Shown one piece after another: positions 49,745 to 59,745 of a DNA stretch of 64,000 nt; the stretch's first letter is position 1; every line of letters begins with the position of its first letter. Source of the stretch: Aporrectodea caliginosa (Eukaryota; Annelida; Clitellata; Crassiclitellata; Lumbricidae). The notes under the pieces were generated by a model. That model was not told where the DNA came from. It did not search any database and worked only from the letters and a program-made list of their open reading frames with translations. The stretch is from contig JACEVL010000777.1 in the NCBI GenBank assembly GCA_020284085.1, forward strand, positions 248,001 through 312,000, written 5' to 3'. The position numbers were made by a program, and so were the translations under genes.

Positions 49745-49859
49745 TTATTGTTATTATTATATTATTAATAGTTATTATTATCATTATTATGTTGGCTTCT
49801 CTCTCTGTGAACTACAAGCCCCATTTGTGTTGAAGAATTAGGTGAAATGACAATAAATC

Positions 49860-50530
49860 TCAGGTGAGATTTATTGTAATTTCTTTTCGTACTGCATGTA
49901 AAATGATTAGTATAAATAGTGTTGAAATTAACTATGTTGAAAAACTTGAATATTTGGGTTGTGTTCTTGTTTCTGCCAAATCGTTTAAAGTTAGTTTGCA
50001 TGAAATGAGAGTCAAGTTCTACAAATCTTTCACCCTTTTGTATAGCAAATGTTGAAAATTCACTGAGCCAGTATTAACTGCATCTTGTAAGTGCGCACTG
50101 CAATTAGACCAGTCTTGCTGTACGGAATGGAGGCTGTGAACCTAAGTAACACTGAACTGAACTCACTGAATTACAGCTACAGCAATGCGATCTGTAAAAT
50201 CTTCAAGGTCAGCCACTGAAGTGTTGAAAATTAACTTAACAGAAAATTAATTAAAATTAATTCTGCATTTTACACAGGAACCTAACATCAAGGATTGCTG
50301 GCTGTCAAGAAAAACAAGACTCTTTCGAAGAAGCCCAATTTTAGGGAACACCGTTGTAAATTTTGTGTGTGATATCCTATACCTATAGTATAATTTGTAT
50401 TTAGGAAACTAGTATCTCTTTAATTAGTATAGCACAGGCAAGTCTACTGTCCTGAGAATGGAGTATCGCTGTGTTTTCTTTTTCTCTTGTTACTGTGCTA
50501 CCATAACCGATGAATATATATTATTATTAT
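49860..50530 (+). mobile_element. LINE reverse-transcriptase C-terminal fragment with AT-rich tail
   Basis: The + strand reads NYVEKLEYLGCVLVSAKSFK then VSLHEMRVKFYKSFTLLYSK; after frameshifts VRPVLLYGMEAVNLS-like and LNYSYSNAICKIFKVS follow. This YLG...F....R.KFY.SFN.IYSK pattern is the post-catalytic region of a LINE RT. It ends near a (TAT)n tail at 50515-50535. Confidence 0.7.
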
Positions 50531-50696
50531 TATATTGCCCGATGTAAGAGTAATCCGTAAAAGGCAAAAAATGTTTGAGAAAGTTAATAACATCTGGAAC
50601 GACTGCATATTACCGAATAATTCTGTTATTCTTACCCGCTTTCATACATTTCGTTTATCTTTTTCATTTACAGAGTTTTTTGCAGTTTTCTCTTAA

Positions 50697-51275
50697 CCCT
50701 CAGGCTACCAAGGTTTTTTTTACGACATCAGCTACCACCCCGGGTTTCATGTTTGTTTTAAAATATCATATCATGTAATACAGCAATTGATTCAGCATTC
50801 ATTTCTGACAAAAATCATGTATTTAGTTGTAAAATGTGTGAATGCACCTCGAAATTACATAATTTTTAACAACGGAACCGATCCATATCTAGCGATATTG
50901 TATATTATTCCGTACAACTTGTACTTGTCTAAAGCCTCTAAAGGCATGCAAGCTATATCAACATGAAACCGTCAAATATGTCGGTGGTCCTTGCAGTTAT
51001 TGCAAGTTACTCCCGTTGTTTTGTGTGAATGCTTCCTGCAAACCACTTCATCTTCAGTATCTGTTTCAGTTAATATAAATTCTAGATCTGTAGCTGTTGA
51101 CAAACGTTTACGTAGAAATATCAGTTTACGTTGTGATGTTGCCTCAAATGTGCGCCAAAATGCCTCCTACAGCTACCTAAAATGTCAAAATTATGTTCCA
51201 TATGAAACAAGTTTGTGATGCAGAAAATCGTGGGGGGGGGTTGTAACCACCCTCCCCCTTTTGGTAGCCCGAGGG
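50697..51275. mobile_element. piggyBac-type MITE, 579 bp
   Basis: Flanked by TTAA at 50693-50696 and 51276-51279. Ends CCCTCAGGCTACCAAGG and CCTTTTGGTAGCCCGAGGG are inverted repeats. TTAA target with CCC... ends is the piggyBac hallmark. No transposase ORF. Confidence 0.88.
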
Positions 51276-51539
51276 TTAACAACGTTTGTGTTCAAAGGCT
51301 CAAAGCTTACATAATAAACCAGTTTGCAGGATTTTGGCGAGGGTCCCGCTTTGTAGCTTTGCTTCATAAAATTAAATTGAAGGTCATTACCTGGCTTGAC
51401 CCATAAATTACGTGTAAATGGGAAGTGCATGATGACCATAAGCTAATTATATTGACAAGCAATCTGTACCAACTGAAACTGACAATTTGAAAGATGCGTA
51501 ATGAATAAATTAATTGTCGTTTTGTAAATAGTTTAAAGT

Positions 51540-52087
51540 AACTTCAACAAGTCGATCAGCAACGATACCAAACTGCGGTTGATAAAGGCATTGGTGTGGC
51601 CAGTGGCGACGTACGGATGTGAGGCCTGGACGCTGGAGAAGGAGGAAGAAAGGCGGATACAAGCATTTGAAAACAAGTGTATCCGAAAGCTGTTGAGAAT
51701 TCCGTGGACGAAAATGATGTCCAACGAACGGGCATACACATCAGCGGGGCCAGAAAGGAACTATTGGCACACACGAAAACTCGGAAACTAAGATATTTTG
51801 GCCACATCCTAAAACAGCCGCACGACAACATCGAGAGCAGACTGATGACAGGTCTTGTGGAAGGGGTTCGAGGACGAGGAAGGCCAAGAATATCGTGGAT
51901 CGACAACATCCTGAACTGGACCGGACTTGTGGGTGCTGGCCTAATGAATGCGGCACGCGACAGAAAACACTGGGCTGTGAGGAGAGTCCATTCATGTAGC
52001 CAACCGTCGCGTAACAACGATGACATGACAGTAGCTTCAACTGAAAAATATGGTCAACTGATCGATTCGATAAATGGCAGCGAATAG
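51540..52087 (+). mobile_element. LINE ORF2 C-terminal fragment
   Basis: The + strand reads LRLIKALVWPVATYGCEAWT, RRIQAFENKCIRKLLRIPWT, then in a second frame KTRKLRYFGHILKQPHDNIE, GRGRPRISWIDNILNWTGL and a stop at 52085-52087. One frameshift lies near 51735. 5'-truncated LINE copy; its Pro-Trp...GRGRPR..WIDN end is typical. Confidence 0.85.
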
Positions 52088-52384
52088 ATTTACCATCGTA
52101 GGACGAGCAAACAGTTAGTAGAACATAAATCTGTGCATATTTGTCTGTACTGGCGGGATCTGAAACCCCGTATTCTGGTGTAACAATTCAGCACAACGAC
52201 CACTGTGTGACTGTTTCGTACCCACTACCCAGGCATGCGCATTGACTGGTTTTCTTTGGAAACAACGTGACTTAAGTTTATGTTTGTTCAGATTTGTGCA
52301 TGTATGTTGTGACGTCTGATTGTTGTTTCTGCCTTTGGGCATAATAAAGTAGCCTACTGATAATACTGGGGGGGGTTGTTCCAA

Positions 52385-53660
52385 AGAAGTGCCTTCAGTT
52401 GTCTCGGTCTCGGCATACGAAATTTTAGCGCCTTCAGTTTTCTCGGTCTCGGCATATAAAATTTTAGCGCCTTCAGTTTTCTCGATCTCGGCATATAAAA
52501 TTTTAGCGCCTTCGATTTTTCTCGGTCTCGGCATATAAAATTTTAGCGCCTTCAGTTTTCTCGGTCTCGGCATATAAAATTTTAGCGCCTTCAGTTTTCT
52601 CGATCTCGGCATATAAAATTTTAGCGCCTTCGATTTTCTCGGTCTCGGCATATAAAATTTTAGCGCCTTCAGTTTTCTCGGTCTCGGCATATAAAATTTT
52701 AGCGCCTTCAGTTTTCTCGGCCTCGGCATATAAAATTTTAGCGCCTTCAGTTTTCTCGGTCTCGGCATATCAAGTTTTAGCGCCTTCAGTTTTCTCGGTC
52801 TCGGCATATAAAATTTTAGCGCCTTCAGTTTTCTCGATCTCGGCATATCAAATTTTAGCGCCTTCAGTTTTCTCGGTCTCGGCATATAAAATTTTAGCGC
52901 CTTCAGTTTTCTCGGCCTCGGCATATCAAGTTTTAGCGCCTTCAGTTTTCTCGGTCTCGGCATATCAAGTTTTAGCGCCTTCAGTTTTCTCGGTCTCGGC
53001 ATATAAAATTTTAGCGCCTTCAGTTTTCTCGATCTCGGCATATAAAATTTTAGCGCCTTCGATTTTCTCGGTCTCGGCATATAAAATTTTAGCGCCTTCA
53101 GTTTTCTCGATCTCGGCATATAAAATTTTAGCGCCTTCAGTTTTCTCGGTCTCGGCATATAAAATTTTAGCGCCGTCAGTTTTCTCGGTCTCGGCATATA
53201 AAATTTTAGCGCCTTCAGTTTTCTCGGTCTCGGCATATAAAATTTTAGCGCCTTCAGTTTTCTCGATCTCGGCATATAAAATTTTAGCGCCTTCGATTTT
53301 CTCGGTCTCGGCATATAAAATTTTAGCGCCTTCAGTTTTCTCGGTCTCGGCATATAAAATTTTAGCGCCGTCAGTTTTCTCGGTCTCGGCATATAAAATT
53401 TTAGCGCCTTCAGTTTTCTCGATCTCGGCATATAAAATTTTAGCGCCTTCAGTTTTCTCGATCTCGGCATATAAAATTTTAGCGCCTTCAGTTTTCTCGG
53501 TCTCGGCATATAAAATTTTAGCGCCGTCAGTTTTCTCGGTCTCGGCATATAAAATTTTAGCGCCTTCAGTTTTCTCGGTCTCGGCATATAAAATTTTAGC
53601 GCCTTCAGTTTTCTCGATCTCGGCATATAAAATTTTAGCGCCTTCGATTTTCTCGGCCAT
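52385..53660. repeat. 39-bp minisatellite, about 32 units
   Basis: Unit GCGCCTTCAGTTTTCTCGGT plus CTCGGCATATAAAATTTTA. Variants: GATCTC or GCCTC for GGTCTC, CGTCAG or CTTCGAT for CTTCAG, TATCAA for TATAAA. Thirty-nine is 13 codons, so two minus-strand frames stay open: KTEGAKILYAETE repeats (231 codons) and MPRPRKLKALKFY repeats (503 codons). It starts after GGGGGGG at 52370 and ends exactly against duplicated segment copy B. Confidence 0.95.
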
Positions 53661-53674
53661 TTTTTCCGTTTTCA

Positions 53675-55176
53675 GTGTTCAGTTGCCTTGTTTCATAAAC
53701 TATAGGCCTATTTGTTTGAATGTCTACAGTTTCTCGTCAAGTTTAGTGGTTTCTTATACATGTATATCAATGACAATTCAAGGACAAGCAGGCTATTCCT
53801 GTACGTGCTTTGAAGCATTGCAGAACGGTTTTTTTAACATGTGCAATTTAATATGTCTTACGCGTTATTGTAGGCATCGTGTTGGCATGTACACCAGGAA
53901 GAGCATCTGATCTTGACAGACATTTGTGTAAATGTACCTGTTAATTAAATTCTGTAAACATTTGTGGTTAGTGTTGGAATTAATTTGGACTGGAGCGTGA
54001 AACAAAACGACAGTAAATTACCATCAGTCTTCAAAATGCACAAAGACAACTAACTAGACCAGTGATTCTTAATGTTTTGTGAGCAGTACTGGTCCACGTA
54101 ACTCTTGGCATGTATGTATGATTAATTCTGCTGCTCGTTTAATTGCCCGCTATACCTCGTTTCTCCCATATTTCGACTTTCATGACTCAAGACCTTCATT
54201 GGCTTCCTCTAACTGCTCGAATTCAGTTTAAAATTCTTTTTCTTACGTGTAAAACGTTTTTAGGTCAAGCTCCACGCTACCTCTGTGATCTTATGAGACG
54301 GCCTATCTCAGCTACCTCTGGACGTTCCTCTCCGCTCTTCTGACCGTCATGACCTTCTAGTTCCGAGGTCTCGGACTGCCACAGCACAGCATCGTGCCTA
54401 TGCCTCCGTTGGACCTTTGCTGTGGAATGACCTCCATGCTTTAACTCGTGCTGTAATGTTATCTGGGGTACCACTGTTTCTGCTCGTTCTCTTAAGACTT
54501 CTTTTTTCGAGGGGCCCTTCGCACTGGAAGCGCTTCTGATTAGGTTGTACTGCGAGAGGCGCTTTATAAGTCCATAAATAGAATAGAATAGAATGATGTA
54601 CTCTGTGAATGCATCAGGACGTAATATAGCGAAGTGCTCAGACGTTTAATATAGCACCTTTAGTACCTCAAAAACATACTGCCTGCACCAAAAGTTAAAC
54701 AAGCGAACAGTGCTCAGCTAACTAGAAGTAACCAATGGTGACGCCAGAGCCAGTAGCAGATTCCACACTGCTTCTGCCACAAGTCGCCTCGAAGAAAAGG
54801 AAAAGGAGCAACAAAAGGCTATATTAATCCCAACACTAAGCAAGCAGTCTGTTGCATCTGGAATGCCATTCTTCAGCAGCTGGCCAATTGTTTGAAGCAT
54901 CTCTCCACAGCAGAATGATCAGCACCAAATAGCGGACTCTCTTGGCCTTTCTAGCTGGAGCTTGATACTGTTCAGCTGAACGGCAGAGTCTACTGACGGC
55001 ACACGAGACTTCACGAACAAACGTCAAACTCCATCGAATACAATCAGAAACGATGGGAAAAGATAAATAACTCCACCAATGCATACTAGGTCACATTATT
55101 AGCCTGGATGGACAAAAATCATCGAGCAATATCAACAACACTCTGAATTCTGGTATGTGGGAAGATGTATATCTAC
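53675..55176. repeat. Duplicated segment, copy B (with insertions)
   Basis: Second copy of 42645-43902. Relative to copy A it carries a LINE fragment (about 54121-54593) inserted at the (TATG)n position, and a hAT element immediately at its right end. Confidence 0.9.
54121..54593 (+). mobile_element. LINE 3' fragment inserted in copy B
   Basis: The + strand reads LHWLPLTARIQFKILFLTCK then LGQAPRYLCDLMRRP; in another frame RSRTATAQHRAYASVGPLLW follows, then CERRFISP near a stop, and a tail ATAGAATAGAATAGAATG. A CR1-type C-terminus. Copy A has no such sequence here, so the boundaries are clear. Confidence 0.85.
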
Positions 55177-55524
55177 TAGGGCTGGGCATTTAACGCGTTA
55201 TTAACGCGATTAATGCCTTAATTAATTAACGCGATTAAATTTGTTAATGCGATTGTCACTGCCTCCAATTATTTCCAGAAATGCGCTAAAACAATTCTTG
55301 ATAAAAACGCTCAGTAATAAACTTTAAAGTAAAAACAAGTTGTAAAAACATGCCTGCTTTTTGTTCATTGACTGCAAGCATTTATATAGCGCATACTCAA
55401 CGCAACTACTCAGAGTAGTTAGAGTAACTGTACTTGTTATCTATTGTGACATGCGTTAAAAATTAATCGCGTTATTAAAAATTTTAATCGTGAGATTAAA
55501 ATTTTTAATCGTTGCCCACTCCTA
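55177..55524. mobile_element. hAT-type MITE, 348 bp
   Basis: Perfect 8-bp target duplication ATATCTAC at 55169-55176 and 55525-55532. Ends TAGGGCTGGGCATTTAACGC and ...AATCGTTGCCCACTCCTA. The interior has AACGCGATTAA repeats and a short LINE-tail-like block near 55378-55425. Copy A shows the empty site ATATCTAC near 43895. Confidence 0.92.
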
Positions 55525-55532
55525 ATATCTAC

Positions 55533-56105
55533 ACACATACACACACACGCCTCAAGCCAGAATTGAAGGAAACTCAGTCATTCAAGAATTTTGGAAGGCA
55601 GAACCATTTGGTCTTGTTGGTTGGCTCTCAGTAGCTCATTGTATTCAGTTTCCAGCTGTGCCAGCCATATCAGCTCGGTGACACACTCAAATATTTGCTG
55701 CTCCATTTGCACGTGGCTCATCCATTGTAGCTTGTCTCTTGCTCTTAATGGACTGCCGATTATGCGCGGCCTATCACATTTCAAGCTGGTTTTACTCTCT
55801 AGTATATGATCTAGTGTAAATGGTGCCAGGAGTTATCAGAAAATATTATTTCTTTTAATAATCGCCTCTATCTAATGACAAGGCACTAATCAGTGGTGCT
55901 AAACAGACATCAATTATCATTGTAGACCTATCCTACTCGAGTCCACAAACCCTGTCATTGGTCAATAATGGACAAGAAACTGTAGCTTTGCTTCCTAGTG
56001 TATGCAACAGCATGCCAATGTAGACTTTGTTATTATTCAAGAATCATTCGTCTAAAGATTGACTTGTTCCTACCAAAGTATTACAGCATTATATAGATAT
56101 ATTCA
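55533..56105. other. Intergenic, unrecognised
   Basis: Short CA run at 55532-55550. Short opposing ORFs at 55578-55809 give no recognisable protein. No bounded repeat. Confidence 0.5.
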
Positions 56106-56109
56106 ATTA

Positions 56110-56690
56110 TTAATTCATTACAAAGATTTATATAGCGCCCCTTCAAGATTACTACTCAGGAGCGCTGCCGACCCCAGCACAGCTGAGGACAGTTTTGAGG
56201 CAAGAATAAGTAGATTCAGAGTGGATTCTGGGAAGCAAGACCAGCACCAAAGAGAGAACAACTGAAAAGGCGTGATTCTGCTTAGTAGCTGTGTGGGCAA
56301 AAGGAACCATGAGCACGCCCCGCTCAGTAGAGCGATGACCCGGAGCACTCAAGGTAGGGCAGCAGAGGTCGCGAAGATTGGAAGGGCAAGGCCCAGAAAG
56401 GACCGCCAAAGCGATGATCCGATACAGAGATCCGCTGCTGGAGGGGGAACCAGTGAAGCACATCCAGCACATAACCTGAGACATGGCCAAATCTGGGAAT
56501 GCGTCCGCAAAGGCGTGCGGTGGAACGCAGGACCACGTCCAGGCACCCCAACCGACCAACTGGGAGGCCAACATAGAGTGACCAACAGTAATCAAGTCGG
56601 ACTGTGATAAAAGGATGGATGAGTGTAATGGTGGCGTCTGGAGTAAGTGAGCGAACAACAGTGCTCAGTTTCTGCTAACAAACGGTATGT
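56110..56690 (-). mobile_element. LINE-B 3' end (antisense), longest copy
   Basis: Begins AATTCATTACAAAGATTTAT and AGCGCCCCTTCAAG; the minus strand reads WGAWTWSCVPPHAFADAFPD, MSQVMCWMCFTGS and later VPFAHTATKQNHAFSV. Extends about 110 bases further 5' than the copy at 7791. Several frameshifts. Confidence 0.8.
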
Positions 56691-58132
56691 GCATATTACA
56701 CACACACACACATAATTATATAAACAACGGTTTATCTTCAATTCCTCTGTAGCATTAGAGCTTGACAGCAAATGTATTCTGTTACATAACCATATGTTTC
56801 TGCACTTTTGAAAGCTTATTTAAAGGAGCTATATATGCATCATATAATATATATATATATATATTATGTATATATAGACACACGCACATGAATACACGCA
56901 TTCTGACTTTCACCTGCAACATCAGTGCACAAGCAGTTTTGACTTTGATTTTGCTCACAACGACAGTGACTTGGGCCTTCAACACTGTTGAAAAGCAAGT
57001 CACGGAAAACCATACGTATAAGCAGTTGAACTGCAGATTTTCCTCTCTTACAGTAGCATAGTGCTATCACAAAGCCCTGCACAAGCCGACTGTATATTTG
57101 CTCTTCTAGCAAGAAAAGTTATTATGGAGTCAATGGTTAGCACTATGTACCTGTTATTACAAGTAATTGAATGACATTCTAACCAAAACACTATCATCAG
57201 TTGCATACGTTTTAAATGGTGAAATGATGGAGCACTAACCCCAACAGCAGCCCATAGTCGGCCTAATACAAAAAGTTCTCAGTAAAATATATGCTTATAA
57301 AATTCTTAAATTCCTGCTTAGTTAGAGAGGCAATTGTGTTTAAAATATTAGTAAGAAAAAGAATCAACCAGAGCATGTGCATATCACAAACACAATGAAC
57401 CATTGCACACGGAAAAGCACAAAAGAAGGCCAACAATTATTTCTCTCTTGTAATAGCTTATAAATAATACAGGAAATACGCGCAGCAACAAAGTTGCTCT
57501 TAATTCAAAATTCATCTTGCAATCCACAGCACCTGTCTTGCGTAGACACCAAAATATTTAAAAATCCTAATTTTATGTCCACTAGGGCAACCGCATTAAA
57601 GCCCTGCTCAATGTAAAAACAACTCAGGAAAACCATTTTTAGATAATAGAGCACCTCAACAATTCCCAAAGGAAAGCTCATCTGCCCAGTGAACTCTGCT
57701 GAGCAAACCATGTTACAGCTTAGAAACATACTAGCAATGACCAGTTTCAATACATATAATTATGTAAAATGCAGCTGCATACATGCTAGAAAAACTTAAG
57801 CTGTCAGTTTGTAAATCATCTTCAGCACGTGATTTATTGTTTGCATGATTTTGGCTGTTATGCCACGAAACACTGCTCATTATGTACTGTTAAAGATGAC
57901 AACTCAATTGACCCACTTCTTTCTCTGGAATGACATTGACAACTAAACCTATAAAGCTTTAAGAACATAACATGCGACTTTTAAAAGACACTTTTGCCTC
58001 ACCGTGACTGCGATTCTCCTCAGAGAATTCTGGTCACATGGGTTAGCAACAAGAAAATATAGAATAACCCGATTGTGAAGAAAAGGTCAGCCAGTGACCA
58101 CGCCAAAAATGGTGAAAACATACTCTTGAATG
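56691..58132. other. Intergenic, unrecognised
   Basis: CA run at 56696-56713 and TA run at 56845-56866. A minus-strand ORF of 81 codons (57505-57750) has a hydrophobic start but no recognisable family, and could be part of the UBASH3-like 3' UTR or chance. Confidence 0.5.
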
Positions 58133-58623
58133 GGTAAACCCGTAGTTTAGGTTGCTAAATTATTTTATATCATCAAATTAAAATGGAAGCTGGATTGAGG
58201 AAAAAAATTGTTTCGCTAACTGGAAGTGGGATTGATGAAACCATTTCTATATTTAAATAGAAGTTGGATTGATGGAAATAATCTTTACCGTAAATAGAAG
58301 CTGGATTGATGAAACTAAGTTTTTGATGCAATAGAAGCTGGAATAATGAAAGTAATTGTTTCTGTAAGTCGAAGCTGGACCCATGAGATAAGTTCATTGC
58401 TTAAATAAAAGTTCCATTGATGAAAAATATTTTTCTGGTGAAATAGAAGTTGGGTCATTTTTTTCATTAAATGGAAGCTGGATTGATTAAAAATAATTCT
58501 CCATGAAATGGAAGCGGGATTGATTATAGTTATGATAGACATAGGTAGAGTGCTTACTTACCAACGTCAAGTACGGCATTGAAGACATTAGAATAATTTA
58601 GCAACCTAAACTACGGGATTACC
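58133..58623. mobile_element. GGTAAACC-family element 3 (491 bp, ~9-unit internal array)
   Basis: Perfect 8-bp target duplication CTTGAATG at 58125-58132 and 58624-58631. Left end GGTAAACCCGTAGTTTAGGT and right end ACCTAAACTACGGGATTACC (after its inverted partner) pair over about 38 bases. Between them, about nine to ten units on the pattern AATAGAAGCTGGATTGATGA plus 15-18 bases (period ~37). Confidence 0.93.
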
Positions 58624-58631
58624 CTTGAATG

Positions 58632-59488
58632 TGCTATATGATAGTTAATTACCTTAACAAAAAACTAAGGGTCAAGATTGTAATACCAAACTCAGACGAC
58701 CTTGAAGTTCAGTGTCAGTTGGTCAGTCCTTAGAAGCAAATAGAATTCCCGACCTTGACTTTCCACTCAAATAACATACAAAGCATTATCTAACTTTACC
58801 CAAAGTACCATCGAGATTCATTAAATAACTTTTTGATCACAGCACTATAATCTCGTTCAGCTGCTATACTGTATACTCAGGTGCATAATGACTTTGACAA
58901 AACTCGGTACTAAGGTCAGCGGCCTTTGCCTAAGTTAGAAATAAATATAAAAGTTAATTTAAGCAGCTCATAACTTTAAAAAAAGGTCCTGGCATAAATG
59001 GCAAGAAATTTTATGCAAAACAGCAGGAAGGAAGGAGTATATCAGTTCTCGTAAACAGGTGATCACAAAAATCATTTTACCTAGGGTGATGTTATTTAGG
59101 TGAACGCCTGCAATCCTCTCTAATTTGCATCAGTACTAGCACAAGGTATGGTACGTCGTAAAAGCCGGTTGATCTGAAGAATGGCATATTTATCAAACCC
59201 AGAGACAGAGATTACATTCCCAATTCACTGTAGGGCACATGGCTGAAGCAAACGTTCAAACAAGACTAGATTGACTAGCCTCAGAAGTGAAATATTTAGT
59301 TTTCAGACGCTGCAACCCGTTAAATGCTGCCTCATGCACACGAGCGCATCCCTCAAGTTTACAAATGTCTCATTCGCTCAGCAAATAGGTCCAAGGTACA
59401 GATGTTTGAAACCCCAAGGCACCCAAACCAATACTAGTCTGGGTGAGTTTTCGGGGTTAACCAGCCAAAAAAGCAGCAGTCAGAGGAG
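58632..59488 (-). other. Probable 3' UTR/downstream region of UBASH3-like gene
   Basis: Downstream of the stop codon on the minus strand. No repeat or gene recognised; the polyadenylation site cannot be fixed from sequence alone. Confidence 0.4.
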
Positions 59489-59745
59489 TTACAACACACT
59501 GGGTGTTGTCAACGTAGTCCAGTTGTATTTTGGGTTGTTTGTGTGTGCAAATGGAAGGACCGGAGGCTCAATCAGGTACCACGTATCACGCACAACTGTT
59601 GCTTCCTGTGCGACCGACATGGCACAGTATGGAATCTTGTGCAAAATCTCGTGAAAACCAGCGTGACTTCTTGGTGGCTGGCCAACAAGTTGTCGCGTGC
59701 AAGTGTCTAAGTTGATGCCGTGTGACACAATTAGCACACTACCAC
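59489..59745 (-). CDS. UBASH3-like last exon
   Basis: 257 nt; two bases complete Gly, then 84 codons and TAA (59489-59491). Acceptor TTTTCCCAG on the minus strand. GSVLIVSHGINLDTCTRQLV carries the catalytic SH(G/A) His; GFHEILHKIPYCAMSVAQEA and WYLIEPPVLPFAHTNNPKYN follow, like the STS-1 C-terminus (KIPYLGFCSCEE; TDPPILPLTHGP). The + strand ORF at 59271-59654 is a shadow. Confidence 0.95.

Noticed and set aside
52115..53660. 503- and 231-codon minus-strand ORFs as protein-coding genes
   Set aside because: Both are produced by the 39-bp minisatellite (a multiple of three). Two different frames are equally open, which is not expected of a real gene. Reported as a repeat instead.
52385..53660. 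CRISPR array
   Set aside because: The 39-bp units are contiguous without spacers, and the context is animal nuclear DNA.
57505..57750. 81-codon minus-strand ORF with a signal-like start
   Set aside because: No recognisable family and no splice or promoter support; could be chance in AT-rich DNA.
59271..59654. 127-codon + strand ORF
   Set aside because: Shadow of the UBASH3-like last exon, which matches a known family on the minus strand.
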